DNA from: Eulemur rufifrons
Lineage: Eukaryota > Chordata > Mammalia > Primates > Lemuridae
Length of the DNA stretch: 64,000 bases
Direction of reading: 5' to 3'
NCBI RefSeq assembly: GCF_041146395.1
Contig: NC_091002.1
Coordinates: forward strand, 8,860,501 to 8,924,500
Part shown: positions 38,981-51,639 of the stretch, one piece after another
Layout of the letters: every line of letters begins with the position of its first letter
How positions within the stretch are numbered: the stretch's first letter is position 1
The notes under the pieces: model-generated
The model's database searches: none
Seen by the model: only the letters and a program-made list of their open reading frames with translations
Told to the model about the DNA's origin: nothing
Position numbers and translations under genes: made by a program

Positions 38981-39279
38981 TTTTTTTTTTTTTTTTTTGA
39001 GACAAGAGTCTCACTCTGTCACCTGAGCTAGAGCGCCATGGCCTCAGCCTAGCTCACTGCAACCTCAAACTCCTGGACTCAAACAATCCTCCTGCCTCAG
39101 CCTCCTGAGTAGCTGGGACTACAGGCATGCGCCACCACACCGGATAATTTTTTTCTATTTTAGTAGAGACAGGGTCTTGCTCTTGCTCAGGCTGGTCTAG
39201 AACTCCTGACCTCAAGTGATCCTCCCGTCTCAGCCTCCTAGAGTGCCAGCATTACAGGCATGAGCCACCGTGCCAGACC
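38981..39279 (-). repeat. Alu SINE, antisense, with 17-bp TSD
   Basis: Starts with a T run (poly-A complement), then 'gagacaagagtctcactctg', and ends 'ccaccgtgccagacc'. The perfect direct repeat aatctgtgataattttt begins at 38968 and at 39280. On the left, its final Ts merge into the T run. Confidence 0.95.
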
Positions 39280-39593
39280 AATCTGTGATAATTTTTAATG
39301 AACCTCGGCAAGATGTCTATACAGTTAATAAGAGAGAGAAAATATAAAATAACAGCAAGGATTTTAAAAATTGATGAGTAATATTAATGAGATACTTGCC
39401 CTACTAGATATGAAAGCAAACTTTGAAGTTATAATAATTAATGTCTGTGGTAATGATACTTAAGCAAACAGACTCGTGGGAGAGAATAGACGGTTCAGGA
39501 ACAGATTCATATGCGATACACATGTGATATTTTGGAATGGGGGGAAAAGACAGATTACCCAAAACATTATATTGGGAAAATGCCACTCCATTC

Positions 39594-40045
39594 TGTGGTG
39601 ATAGTATCCAAAGATGTCCACACCCTAATCCTTAGAACATGTTACTTTATGTGGCAAAAGGGACTTTGCAGATGGTTATGGACCTTGAAATAGTGAAATT
39701 ATCCCCGATGATCCAGGGGGGCCCAAACCGATCACATGAGTCCTTAAAGCAGAGACACTCTCCTGGCTGTGGCAGGGACGGGGAGTCTGGGGACGGGTCA
39801 GGGAGGTGAGATGTCGCTGGCGTTCACAGAGGAGGGTGAGGGAGGGAATTTGAAGCCTCCCTAAAAGAAGAGAAAGCAGCCGCTAAGAGCCTGCAGAAGG
39901 AACGTGGCCCGGCCACATCCTGACGTCGGCCCAAGGAGACCGTGTGGACTTCCGAGCTACAGAACTGTAGTATGTTAAATAATAACTCGGCATTGATTTA
40001 AGCTACAAAGTTTTTGCCAATTGATTACAGCATCAATATTAATAG
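39594..40045 (+). repeat. MaLR (MLT1-type) LTR
   Basis: Reads as a diverged MLT1-like LTR: 'aagatgtccacaccctaatc', 'gacttt gcagatgg' context, 'gtccttaaagcagagacact', 'aagcctgcagaaggaacgtg'-type text, 'ggacttccgagctacagaac' and a final 'ttaagctacaaagtttttgc'. No clear TSD was seen and the edges are approximate. It interrupts the old L1 text. Confidence 0.65.
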
Positions 40046-40769
40046 AAAAGTAGTACAACTTTAAAGAAGAAAAGATAGGACTCCTACCATGTACTACATT
40101 TTTTTTTAATTTCTGGATTAATTAGTGAGCCAAATACAACAAAACCCTTGGTTAGATAGTTACACACACACACGATGTGTAAGTATGTGTGGGGGGAGGA
40201 GACAGGAGAAGCTTTAGTAGAACGTATTAATAAATGTCCATTTGAAGTGGGGGAGGCCGTCTAAGCAACACATGCCATCCAGAAGCAAGAAAACAAAAAT
40301 TTGACTTCCAAAATATTAAAATTTTCTGAAGGACAAAAAAAGCACAAAATTAAAAATGAAAACAGACTGAGGGAGAATATTTCTATTAATAACACACATA
40401 ACTGGAAAAATGATAGTATCTTTGTTATATAAAACAGGTAATTGGAAAGAAAAAGAATTTACATGGCATAAGACCAAGTGATTCCCAGAATAAGCAATTC
40501 ACAGGGTCAGTAAACACGTGGAAAAAATAAAACCCGGGAAACGGCAGTGAAGCTAATGTGATAGTTCAGCCATCAGATGGAGTCAAATACTGATAAAGGC
40601 CATTGATTGAACATTGCATACAGACTTGTCTTTTTTCTTGCTTAGTGTGCAAATATATGAAATATCTGAAAATGAAATAGAATGAAGCAAACCCTTTTTA
40701 TATGTAGCATACACTGTGGTGGAGTCAATCCTACATTTTTTTATTTTTATTATACAGAATAAACATGTA

Positions 40770-40796
40770 TACACACACACACACACACACACACAC
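40770..40796. repeat. (CA)n microsatellite
   Basis: About 13 uninterrupted AC dinucleotides, with further imperfect CA/TA units to 40815. Confidence 0.95.
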
Positions 40797-41799
40797 GCAT
40801 ACACATACATATACAAGGGTTGAAGCAGCTGATCTGAAGTCAGATGGCCCCTGCCTAATTCAGGTGTTTCTAGAAAGCAGTGCCAATCCACCCACCTTTA
40901 CAGAAGAACCTCTGAGAAGAGAGATCTTTTCGTTCTCGACAAGGCCCTTCTGCCCCGAACTCCAGCTGGTGAACTGGTGAATTCTCCCTACTGCTGGAGG
41001 AGATGTAGATATATTTCGCATATTTGCACAACATGCAAACAAAAAGATGAGTCTGTATGTAATGTCCAATCAATGGCTGCAGGAATTTGAAGAGACTTTA
41101 CAGGTGGGAGAAAATAATACTTAAGGTTCATTAATGTGGGACATCGCTTATGGGATTCTTAGCTCAGGAGTGCAGAGTCTAAGTCTGATAAAGGGACTCA
41201 AGGTCACAGAAGAGCCTGGCCCCATCCCCCACTGCACACACAATAGAGAGAAATCTGGATTCTGAAACATTCCCTGGCATCTTGGAGGACAAGTGGGCCC
41301 TAGCTACTTCTGCTGGGAAGGAAAGATATATGCACAAGGATGTTACTGCAGCTTGGTTTATAATAAGTCAGAAATTGCAAATAAACTAAATGTTCACTGA
41401 TGTGGTTATGGCTAACTTATTTCTCTGTCCATTCCATTAGATACCGTGGGGGTGTGTGCTTCCTTTAAGTACCACGCAGGGTCCAATGGACACTGTCTTC
41501 ACCACATTTGAAACCACACTTAAGTGCAAAACTGCAGGTGTTTAAACTAGATGCCAGGTCGGTATTCCCTATACCCACTTACAAGTATTCTTTCCTTAGT
41601 AGTGCAAAAGAACTCCTCAAGCAAAATAATTATTTTAGCAGATATTTGGAAGGAGGACAAACACCAAAGTCCATCTTAAAATAAATCATGAAGCATAATA
41701 GTTTTTAGGTGTCTGCCCTAAATATTTCATTAGTCATATTTTATCACTTCTGGGGTTGGGAGAGGGGATGCATGAATTCTCCAAACTGTGCAGAAAACG

Positions 41800-41985
41800 T
41801 GCTTGGGTGCTCAGAGCTGTGGGTTTGCATTGCAGCTCTGTAGTTTGCCAGGCATGTAGCACTGGACAATTTATTGAATTCTCTGAGCCTTGGCTATCTA
41901 TTTTACGGAGTTGCTATGAGGACTAAGGTAGAGATAAGGAAAAACCTTCGATGGTGTCTAACGCTTGACAAATGTCTGCTGCCTG
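41800..41985 (+). repeat. MIR SINE
   Basis: Sense MIR: 'gctgtgggtttgcattgcag', 'actggacaatttattgaatt', 'ctctgagccttggctatcta', 'gttgctatgaggactaagg'. Confidence 0.7.
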
Positions 41986-42004
41986 TCTTTCCTAGAATCT
42001 ATCT

Positions 42005-42232
42005 CTGGAGTCAGCAAACTATAGCCTGAGGATGAAATTCAGACTGCCACCTGTTTTTGTAAATAAAATGTCATTGGAATACAGCTAAACTCATCTGTTC
42101 ATGAATCATCTGTGGCTACTTTTTTCTCAATGGCTGCAGACCAGAATATTTGTGACAAAGATCGTATAGACCACAAAACCTAAAATATTTATTCTTGGGA
42201 CCTTTAAGAAAAAAATCCCTGGACTACCTAAC
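42005..42232 (+). repeat. Non-autonomous hAT-type MER element
   Basis: Matches a common mammalian MITE with the left end 'agcaaactatagcc', then 'cacctgtttttgtaaataaa', 'tcattggaatacagctaaac', 'tctgtggctactttttt' and 'cctaaaatatttattct'. The right end is degraded near 42228. I recognise the family by sequence but will not guess the Repbase name. Confidence 0.7.
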
Positions 42233-44735
42233 GAACAGTCTGCCTGCTCCCAGTGAGTGTCCCAATGATGCAAGGAAGGAAATATTATCACTATTTACAC
42301 AGTAACATATCTGGATAAGGACCTTCTTTATACTTCAATTACTAATTATGCTTTTAACTTCATTTAAATATTTTTCTGTAAGAGCTTATCCATATATGAT
42401 AATAAGCTGAATTTCCATATGTTTTATATTTCATGCATCTTTTATTAGAAGAAAGATCCAGATTCTTTCAACATATTCTTAAAAGGGAAGTTTTAGTTAA
42501 GACATATCTTACCAAATAGAATCTGTTTGGCTGCAAGGATCAGAACTCACAACTAAAAGTGGTTCAAATGACACCAGCCTGACTCATCTCACTTCCTAAG
42601 ACACCAGTCGCTGAGAGGTTGTTCAGTTGTCCGAATGTTACATGGTGGCACCAACGATCCTAGTTCATTTCATCCTTCTGCTCAGTCATCCTGGGGTTTG
42701 GGATTTTCATCCCTTGTCAGCTCCAGACAGCGATGCCTTGAGATGGGGCAGGGCACAAGGCTGGAGGTGGGGGACAGAGGGGAGCAGCAGCAGGAAGAGT
42801 TTCCTCTCCTGGCCTCTCTCCATTTATTAGGGAGGATTATCTTTTCCTCCAGGAAATCTGCAGCAGGCTTCCACCTTTCCTCTTCTTGGCCAAAACTGAG
42901 TTGCATGACCCCTCTAGCCTTCAGGGCTGATGGTAAAGGAGTATCTGGGTTATTCGTTTGTGTTCTCAGCCCCTGAGGGGTGAGCAAGCCGAGAAGGGCT
43001 GCAGGACGATGTGTTCGGAGACCGACCAGAGCTCCCTGCCACAGCAGCCAGCCTGGGAGCGGTGGGACAGGGCCCTGGAGGAGGAATCTATCTGGGAACA
43101 CTCCTCCTGTGTTGGGTCTCTGCCGTCTGCCCCTACAGTGTCATCAACACTGAGAAATCTGCTCGGGGAACATTTCCAAACGCAGCTCATGGATGGATCT
43201 CAGGAAGCCTCTTCATTGTGTTTTGTTTCTTCCCTATCAGTTCCCCTGAAAAGGCAGGACCCCTTCCCAGGTGATGGGGCCCCAAGCCACGAGTCTCCCA
43301 CTTTCTGATCTCCAGCCCCAGCCTCACTTGTTCCTTTTAATCCAGTCACTTCTGATGATTGTAGTAAGGCATGTGGTTCCCTTTGAATATCGGTTTCTTT
43401 TGTGAGACTCTTATTGCTTTTGACCAAAGGTCTGCTGCAAGATTTATAAAGCCACTATTGGTTATGTGTAATTGTAAGTTAGAGGGCATTTCAGAGACTG
43501 GAAGTGGCTCTCATTGCAGAGGTGAGGTCATTTCATAAAAAGAAACCACGAGGCCGTGAGCCAAGCAGCCTAGTGGAATCATGTCACACTCCTCCAGTCC
43601 TGGTGTTTGAAGCAGTCATCGTTAGACCAAAAGGAGTGTCCCTTCCAACAATGAAGAAATGCCTGTGACATATCCAGATACCCAGAGCTAAGACGAAACC
43701 AGCATGGTGATTGTGGGATGTAGCCACTCCCCAGGACAAGTTTAAGAGTGTGCACAGCCCATGTGATGTGAGAGGAATCTGATTTCTGCCCAGATTAGGA
43801 AAACAACAAGAACAAAAGTGACAATATATAAACATCTAATTAAATAGGTTTAAAAATAAATAAATCATCAGAGTCTCACTACCCCAAAACAACCACTGTT
43901 AACTGTTGCTCGGCTTCCAGTCTTTTTGTTATCTCCTAGCCTTTTGGTTTCTTCCAGGCATCATTTGCATATATATTGCATATGTCTTTTGTACTCCTTT
44001 TCTTCATTCGACATTTGAACCACAGGATTTTTCCATCAGATACAATAAGCAAAGCTTTGACTCAAACTACTGTAGAGGTCATTTGGTGTCGCAGACCACG
44101 GGGTGCCAACGCCAAGGTCTCTTCTCTGTTTTGAATCGAGGCCACTGATTGGGAGCAGTCTCGGAGGAGAGTCGGTCCTCAGCATCAGCACACAACTCCT
44201 CTCGTCTGTTCATCAGAGTTTTTGATATTCTGAAATAGGATGTACAAACCACACCTTGAAAACTAACATCTGAGATTATTCAATTGCCTGTTTTTCCTAT
44301 TTATGTTCAAAATTATTCTTTCTTTTGAATAATTAATATTTAGCAACATTTTGATAAAGTGATACCAGCAGAATAGATAACAAGATGCTCTTTAGCAACC
44401 CCAGGTTAGGGAGGAAGCAAGGAGGACAGAACTTACAAATAAGTATTGCCCACGTACAGGAAGAAAATACGGTTTGGGAGCCAATTAACAGAGAAAAAAG
44501 TTCTGAGCCCCACCACATTTCGGATGAAATCATTGTAATAAAAGACCTTTGCTTTACCCCGGTGGTCCAAAGAAACAACTTCTTGCAGAGAGCAAAAGGT
44601 CTCTGGTTCTTCTTGGGCGACGGCATCACAACAGAACTGCTGAAGCAAAAATGCTGTCTCTGCTACCCTTATTACCACCAAGAAATTTGAGCTACGGTCA
44701 GTTTTTATTGAAACCAAATAATAAATAATATAAAA
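42233..44735. other. No gene seen; unassigned DNA
   Basis: Short overlapping frames (for example 42682-43101 minus, 42958-43308 plus) without domains. Bases 43855-44060 resemble the AT-rich 3' region of an old LINE, at low confidence. Confidence 0.45.
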
Positions 44736-44739
44736 GTAG

Positions 44740-44865
44740 TAAAAAATAATATCTACCGTTTGCTGAGAATTTGCCTTATGCCAGGGCTATGCTTAACCCT
44801 CCACCCACATCCCTCTGTGTTTTGTAGGGAAGGGGACTGGAGGACAGAAGTGAGGTAGCTGACCA
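44740..44865 (-). repeat. MIR SINE, antisense
   Basis: Complement of MIR: 'tgccttatgccagggctatg' followed by diverged 'gaggacagaagtgaggtagc'. Confidence 0.55.
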
Positions 44866-44924
44866 TCAGCGACTATAATGCAGTGTCAATAAAGCACGGA
44901 TTTGGCATTTAACACGTGGTTCCA

Positions 44925-45065
44925 GGATTGTTGGCCACCTGATTATTCTCCGAACAACCCTTAAAGTAGTGTCCCTGCTTTGTGGATGTAGGAACTGAGA
45001 CAGGCGAGATGAGCTACTACCCCAGGTCATGCCCTGAACACCAGGATTCAACCTCACTTCTGTTG
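44925..45065 (-). repeat. MIR SINE, antisense
   Basis: Complement of MIR: 'attattctccgaacaaccct', 'gctttgtggatgtaggaact', 'gagacaggcgagatgagc', 'ccaggattcaacctc'. Confidence 0.65.
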
Positions 45066-46314
45066 GGTGTTACACCTGTGGGCTGTTCAGGGAGCTGCCC
45101 GAGAAACAGAAGGAACAAGACAGGAAAGAAAATCAACATCTTTCCCCACCAGGAAGGACTCCCATGCCCCTAATGTGGGGAAGCCATTTGGCCAGCGTGG
45201 TGCTCACCACTGAGGAATTGTTTAAATGGCTCTCCGTCCCCACACTTCCCTGGGAAGGGACTCAGTGAAGGCTTTGATGTCACTTATGCTGTGCGGGGTC
45301 CCCAGAGATGAATTTGCCTGTGAACCACGGACAGTGTTTCCTGAATCTCTTCCTAGCACACCTGCTCACGGGCTCCTTCTCCCAGGACTGCAGAGTACTG
45401 CCAAGAGGAAACACTCAGGTCTTTCCACCTAACAGCAGAACCACTACCCCAATCACCTTTCCCTGCTTAGCAGAGTGAAAACTGTGATGAGGTGTCACCC
45501 TGCAAGTTCACAGGTGTAAGTAACTCACGGTCATTCAAAGCTGCTTTCTATGAAAGTTTAGAGACATGCTTAACAGCATTCATTTGGAAGGCAAAGACTC
45601 AATAGTTGAAAATTCCCATCTGGGTAGCAAAAGCTCTGCTTTTAAGATGCCCAATCATGAGTATTCTGCAGCTCATTTCCATCCGTGAAGGAAGATGGCA
45701 TGGAAAATGACTAAGTTCCAAACGTCTCTTCCTGTTGTTGTCAGGCATCAACACACACCCTCTCATTGGTTGCCTGTCCCCTGCCTCCCACTCATGTATT
45801 TTAGGTCAAAGAGTTGCATCTGTGGATCAGAACAGTGTCTTTCTAATCTTTTCTGTTTTTCATGCCAATATTGAGCAATCTTGAGCTGATTTTGTGAGAC
45901 CAGGTGGCAGTTGTTTGCCACACAAACCGGCTCTGGCGAGAGGGCTGCAATCAGAGGCTGACTGCGGAGACAGCCTCAATCACGGTGAGCAGGGTCAGGG
46001 CCCCCAGAGATCGGGGTCTGCATTGGAGAGTGCAGGTTCCTGTGGGTGGCATCTCGCTCTGCAGGGGGTGGGGGCCTCTTCCATCTGCTAGGAGTTAAAA
46101 CAACAACTGGGTGCACTGACACAGCCCGGCTGCCCCTCTGTCCATATGCTGTGTGTTCATGGCACGTTATGAAGAAACCGTCTGTACTATCTGGGCTGAT
46201 GGGGTGGCGAGAGGCAGGGGCCAGAGAGGACACTCCCAACCACATCGGCTCAGACCTGCTAGGGAAGGCGACCTATCCAGGAGGAGCCAGCCGGCCTGAG
46301 AGGAGAGAGCATTA
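45066..46314. other. No gene seen; unassigned DNA
   Basis: No exon or repeat recognised. The frames at 45894-46315 overlap minus-strand frames and lack domains. Confidence 0.5.
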
Positions 46315-46475
46315 GGAAGTGATGCCAGAGTTCCTAGATTCAAGCCCATTTCTCCATTAGGGCAGCTGTGCAAGCTTGGGTGAGTGACTTGACTTCTCTG
46401 AGCATCCAATCCTCAACTATAAATGCTGTTTTCAATAGTAACATCCTCTCAGGGAATTTATAAGTGTGAAAAGGA
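46315..46475 (+). repeat. MIR SINE
   Basis: Sense MIR: 'gtgcaagcttgggtgagtga', 'cttgacttctctgagcatcc', 'cctctcagggaatttataag'. Confidence 0.65.
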
Positions 46476-47034
46476 TGTATGTTTTGGGAAACTAGTTGTA
46501 ATCATAGGTATGATGTAAACATAATGTCACTAATGGCTTGGTTTGGTATTGTCATCCAGGTACATTTGTAGGCCACCTTAACTCCTGCATGGCAGGTGAG
46601 CTGGTTTTTTACTTGGAGGAGCAAAGCTGTGCTTGCTCAATGTAGGGCAATTTTCCTAGAGTGTCAGGCCCAAATGTGACAGAACTTCCTGGAAAGTTCC
46701 ATCTGTTTCCTTCCTCACATACTGAGGTTCCCTGAGCATAAGATGAACAAGTCCAGGAACCTGTATTCCCCACAGCAACACGCCACTACAGTGGGCAGCC
46801 AAGTACTGGGTTAAGCTCCCGAATGTTTACCAGTGACCTTGGGTGTTCATCAGCATCCTCCTGATTCCGCTTCCTAAGCACCTAATTCACTGCTCCCGTC
46901 TCTGTCACAGAATTTCCACAAAACCTTGGAATCATTGCTCTTTAGTTTTTCTCTGGTCTCTCTTTCCCTAGATTTTTCAGCTCGTTCAGGCAGGATGAGT
47001 TGCTTATTGCCTGCAGGTCAGAACCCTGTGAGTG

Positions 47035-47320
47035 GCACCCATATCACTTTCCTGTGGCTACGCAACAAATTACCACGCAGAGCAGCTTCACACAGCACGG
47101 CTTGCTGGTTCACAGCCCTGTCGGTCAGAGGTCTGAGCACCGTGAGGCTGGATTCTCTGCTCAGGGGCTCACAGAGCTGAGAGCAAGGTGTCGGCCAGGT
47201 GGTCTGGGGAGGACTCTGCTTCCAGGCCGGGCTCATTCCTGGCCTTGGCTGAATTCAGCTCCTCGCAGATCTAGGACTGAGGCCCCATTTTCTAGCTTGC
47301 TGCCCCCTGGCCCCTCCACC
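47035..47320 (+). repeat. Unnamed interspersed repeat, similar to 15055-15230
   Basis: Shows the widely dispersed motif 'ctacgcaacaaattaccac', followed by 'ggttcacagccctgtcggtc' and 'aggtgtcggccagg'. I recognise this as a common mammalian repeat but cannot assign the family reliably. Confidence 0.5.
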
Positions 47321-47501
47321 TTCAGTGGATAACCTCCCTCCTGCTGAATTTGCCTCCAGCTGTGAGTCCCTGGCGTTGCTGGCAGTGACCTGTAGACAGA
47401 TGGAAAGGGCTCCTGTGGCTGGGTCAGGCCTGCAGGATAAGCTCCCCATCTTAGAGCCAACTCATGCGAGACCTCAATTACTTCTGTGGATTCCTTCATG
47501 G

Positions 47502-47774
47502 TGTCACTGAAAGTTTGGTACTTGTCCCCATGGCTGGATGAAGAACAAGGACAAGCAGTTTGAGGAAAAGGAAAAGGAAGTTTATTAATTTACGGGCAAA
47601 TGAGGAGGATGACAGACTCTCGTCTTAAAGTACCATCTTCCCCCCTTTAAGCAGAAATACAGAACTTTTAAAGGGAGTTTTCAGCTTCAGGCTATGGCTG
47701 TTTCCTTGAGTGACTGAGAGGTGAGCACCAGGGAGCAGGGCTCTTGGGGCTGTCTCAGGATTCTGCCAGCCACA
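47502..47774 (-). repeat. LTR-like segment, antisense
   Basis: On the minus strand it begins TGTGGCTGGCAG and contains a polyadenylation-like 'attaataaacttcc'. A pyrimidine-rich U5-type stretch follows, ending in CA. This organisation fits a short solitary retroviral LTR. I could not confirm a TSD, and the family is not assigned. Confidence 0.45.
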
Positions 47775-49054
47775 GTACATAAAACTGGGTCAACAAATAT
47801 TTATAAAGTGATGGAAAGGAATCAAGTCACATTTTTCTCCATGAGAAAGTTAAATTGCCAGGTGTACCTTTGCAGTGGACCAGGATTTCCAAATGCACCC
47901 CAGCCCGAAGCTGGCTCCATGGGAACCATCGGGTTTCCCTTTCAAATGCAGACTCCTCCGCCCCAGGGGCTTCTGGTTTGGGGTGGAGAATGATGCATCT
48001 GCCTCTAGTGGGCTTCTCCTTGGGGGATTCTGGAAGCACAGGCGTGTTTGCCCTCTAGGCCTCATCTGACAGTGACTGGAATCAGCGCTGGCACCTGCAG
48101 AACTTGCCAGATGGGCAGTAAAAGTCAGCACTCACCAAGGAGCAGAACAGAGAACCCCACACGGGGCACCCTGGACCCATGGCTTAGCACAGAGTAAGAA
48201 TTTGCCTAAGGAAATGAGGGCTCCAGGAAGAGAAATGGAGACATTAGGACTTCATCCAAAAAAGGAAATAACGACAGCTGATACTTTTATCTTGTTGGTA
48301 ATCGTGGGCGATTATTTGTAGAAATGGCAGTATGTTCCATCTACATTAGGACAATTTGAGAGGTAACTGAAGGGAGATCACAGATCATCCATGGCCTCTG
48401 CATTTGTTCAATCAGCAGACTGGGCCAGGTTTTGAGAAATGGCCTTGCCCTCAGCAGCCCGCAGCTCGCCACAGACACAGGCAGGTACTCAAATCGCTCT
48501 GAGAGTCCGTGAGCCCTGAGGGTGGTATGTGCAAACCACCTATGTGCATCAAAGGCAGCCTAGGAAAGTGTGAGGCCGGGCACTTTTCAGCCCAAGTTCC
48601 CCATTTTTTTAGCCATGTCAGGCTACGTCTCCACTGGGCAGCCATCATATCAGCTGCCAAAGTGAACATGCCAACACCCACATCTGGGGCCCTGGGGTGG
48701 GGGGGCCATATTTGGCTGATGAACAGGACCTGAGGTTGGGCTTCCTGGGGTTGTGCCAGGTAAGGTCATTACTAATGATTCTGCCCACTAAAAAGACTTG
48801 ATAAACCCTCCGTGAGCCAAAATGTTATTGAAACACTAACTCATATTTTGTTCTGCTTGCTAGTGAACCCCTGCCCCCTCCCCGCCCCTCCCAGACTTGC
48901 TGTTCCTCGTAGGGGTGGGTGTGAAAGGGGGAGGGTTCCTGTTACTGAGCTGAACCAGCAGTTGCCAGGCACCCAGAAAACAACCACCCCTTCCTTTGGT
49001 TTTCTAGAAGGCCGGTGGGGGTGTGCCAGACAGGAGTGAAGTTTATAGCTTCCC
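47775..49054. other. No gene seen; unassigned DNA
   Basis: No exon or confident repeat recognised. The small frames conflict with each other. Confidence 0.5.
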
Positions 49055-49762
49055 CCAAGACTAGAAAGATGGCACAGGATTGGGGGGGACCCAGATTGGA
49101 CCCCTGTATCCAGGACAGCTTCCAGTCCTAACAATGTGGATAGTGTAGCCATCACTGACCCCTGTGCTGACCTTGACTATGGTCTACATGCTCTAGTCAA
49201 TCCCATCCAAGGCAAGTTCAAGAGCCCTTCAAGCAAAGGGCAGGAAGCCCATGATCAGCAAGGACCCATCTCAATCCTCCATGAGCAGGACCCTGCCACA
49301 TGCAATGGGTGATGCATGTGGAGTCCATCAGTGCTGTCACCACCCTGGAGAAGGGAGAGTTCACTGGAACCTCGCAGCCACAGTGTCATTGTCTCTGGCC
49401 TTTCCAGGATGCCCTGGATTGTGAAGGGAGTCACCAATGAGAGCACAACTGTCCCCAGACTCAGCAGTGCCTGCTGCACCATGAACCACTTGGTGCCCTG
49501 AGCACAGGCAACTTTAGCATCACAGAGAGGCTGGTGCCCAGTCTACACCATCCTGCCTTCCAGAAGATGCTGCAGCTGACTGTGGCAAGGTGGACATGAA
49601 GCTGCCCAACAATAACCCTGCTTCCACAGGCGTGCCAGGGCAATGGGAAAGGCTGTCCTGAGCTGAATGGGACACTTATTGGCACAGCCCTTCATGCCCC
49701 CACACCCAGTGTGCCTACCACTGAACCGACTGCTTAACTGGAGAAATATACCAAGATACAAT
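49055..49762 (+). pseudogene. GAPDH processed pseudogene, 5' part
   Basis: Intronless text collinear with glyceraldehyde-3-phosphate dehydrogenase mRNA. It starts near the N-terminal NAD-binding segment ('aatgtggatagtgtagccat', the start of the VDIVAIND region) and passes through the catalytic-cysteine region, where 'agcagtgcctgctgcaccat' corresponds to the S-N-A-S-C-T-T motif. It then reaches 'ctggagaaatataccaag' (LEKPAKYDD region). Substitutions, deletions and stops are frequent. GAPDH gave rise to many processed copies in mammals. It breaks at an ERV insertion and resumes at 57005. Confidence 0.9.
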
Positions 49763-50164
49763 TGCTCTCAAAACCACCAGGGGTGTTTGGTCAGGTCCAG
49801 TTGCTTGTCACACAAAGATCCAATTATTGAGACAACAAGGATGCCAAAGAAGAAAGGAATTTTTAATATGAAAGACGTCTTGTCAGGGGAACTAGAGAAT
49901 GCCTCAAATCCATCTCCTCAGCTAATGAAGATCAAGGGCTTTTAAAGGAGGGGCCCTGTGCCTTGGGAAAGGTTGTGGTATGTTGGGGGCAGGTTACAGG
50001 GGATGGCGAATCTTGGAGTCAGGAAGTTTACCCAGGGGCCTTGAGAATCTCAGCTCCTTTGTCTTGAAGAAAATCCACCATTTCTGGGCAACAAATCAAA
50101 AGGTCAAGTAGTTAGTTAAAGGAGAGGATAATAAAAAACATATAGGGGTTATTGAAATTTTGCA
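49763..50164 (-). repeat. ERV 3' LTR
   Basis: A 402-bp LTR, collinear with the right copy over almost its full length (shared 'aaagatccaattattgagac', 'ggcttttaaaggagggg' context, 'gagaatctcagctcctttgt', 'gaaaatccaccatttctggg'). It lacks a few short segments present in the other copy. Confidence 0.92.
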
Positions 50165-50165
50165 A

Positions 50166-50180
50166 CTCCCCCATTCTTTT
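50166..50180 (-). other. ERV polypurine tract
   Basis: On the minus strand, 'aaaaagaatgggggag' lies directly before the 3' LTR. This is where plus-strand DNA synthesis primes, and it confirms the direction of the provirus. Confidence 0.85.
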
Positions 50181-50929
50181 TAGTTCATTCCTTAATCTTG
50201 GGGAATCAGAACATGCATCTATCTGGCTGCTTCCTTCTGAAATGGGACATAGTTGGGGTATGAAGAAGAACAAAATATTGGGCCTGTTACCAAAACTTTT
50301 TAGTAAATATTGTTGAGTGGCCAACCTCTCCCCACCAAGGTAGCAAAGTATACCAAAAGAAGTACCCATTCCCCTCTGGGATCCCTGCTGGGAAATATTG
50401 GCCCAGTGTCCCCCAGATGGCATTTCATCCAAAATTCCCCTAGTCATCCATGAAAACAGTTTTAGGGAGCTTGTTTAATGGGTAACTTTTGACCTGTTAT
50501 GGTTTGAGAGGTATGTGGTGAAGATTTCCAGTAAGCAAGTGTTCCCCACTGTCTAGCTGTTTAAACAATCATAGGCTCAAGGGGTTTTTCCCTATTGACT
50601 CCACAGACAAAAATGTACTCAGAGGGTGCACCAAGTGTACCTGCTCTTGTTTGCCTGTCCCTCTGGGAGCTGGCATGTCATCAATTTCCCTAGACCTTGG
50701 GGGAACATCATTTGCTGATGCACTATTGTACCAACAGGGGTTCCTGGCTCTCCAACTGGAGGGAGGGGATTAAGGCCAATTGGTTGAGCAACTGCTGGGC
50801 TGCTCTTTTGGTCCTCAAATCTACCACATACAGTGCTCTGATGTCCTCAGCAGTGAGGATGGCTACCTCCCTGGGCAGTAAAACAACCTCTAATAACCCA
50901 AGAATTTGTGGTCCACATTTTACCTATCA

Positions 50930-51320
50930 GAGGTAAGGTACCCTTATTTCTTCCAAATAGCTTTATGAGCATGGACCACCATAAAGGCATACTTAGAATC
51001 AATCTAGTAAGTGCAGTTAATTTATTTTTCTAGGCAGATGTCCTGGAGGGTAGGGCTTTGGCTCCATTACTTGTTGGCTGGTAACCATAGCAAATCCAGC
51101 TTTGCATTGTCCCTGTTGCAGCTGCTTCCCTCCATAAAGAGCCCCTCATCTGGGTCCGACAGGAGCTGCTCAGTCAAATCCCAGAGACTGGAATACACTT
51201 GGTCAACAATCTGACTGTAATCACAGAATGAGGAACAAGAGTCCTCACTGGCAAGGTGGCTGGATTTAAGGTGGACACCACCTTCAGAGTTACATTAGGA
51301 TTATCTCATAAGGTAGCTTG
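50930..51320 (-). pseudogene. ERV pol remnant: RNase H domain
   Basis: Minus-strand translation, with frameshifts, shows the pattern of a retroviral RNase H: a degraded first-acidic-residue 'DGS' block near 51130-51150 and the 'DSKYAF' block with the following 'HAHxAIWK' stretch near 50950-51000. Stops lie between them. RNase H degrades the RNA strand during reverse transcription. This copy is inactive. Confidence 0.75.
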
Positions 51321-51639
51321 ATACTTACCCATCTTGCCACTGGCCATTAACCAAAGCCTTCCTTTTGTTCTAGGAGGGGTAATACGTGGTGAGCAGTCAC
51401 CAGCTGCCCAACGGTAAACTTTTCTGCTTCCTGTCAAGTGTCATAAGTAGCAGCCACCACTCCCAGACAAGGGGGCCAACCTTGGTGACCACATCCCGCT
51501 GCTCACAGAAATAAGGTACAAGTTGTTTAGGATTCCCAACGTTTGTGTCAATATCCTGAGTCCAATTCCTTGTCTTTCTTGAACGAACAAATCAAAAGGG
51601 CCCAATGCAGGGGTGGTCATTAATTTTTTAATAGTCAAG

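Noticed and set aside
49056..49500. Possible functional GAPDH-like gene
   Set aside because: It has no introns, many frame disruptions, a lost reading frame around the catalytic cysteine, and a 7.2-kb ERV in the middle.
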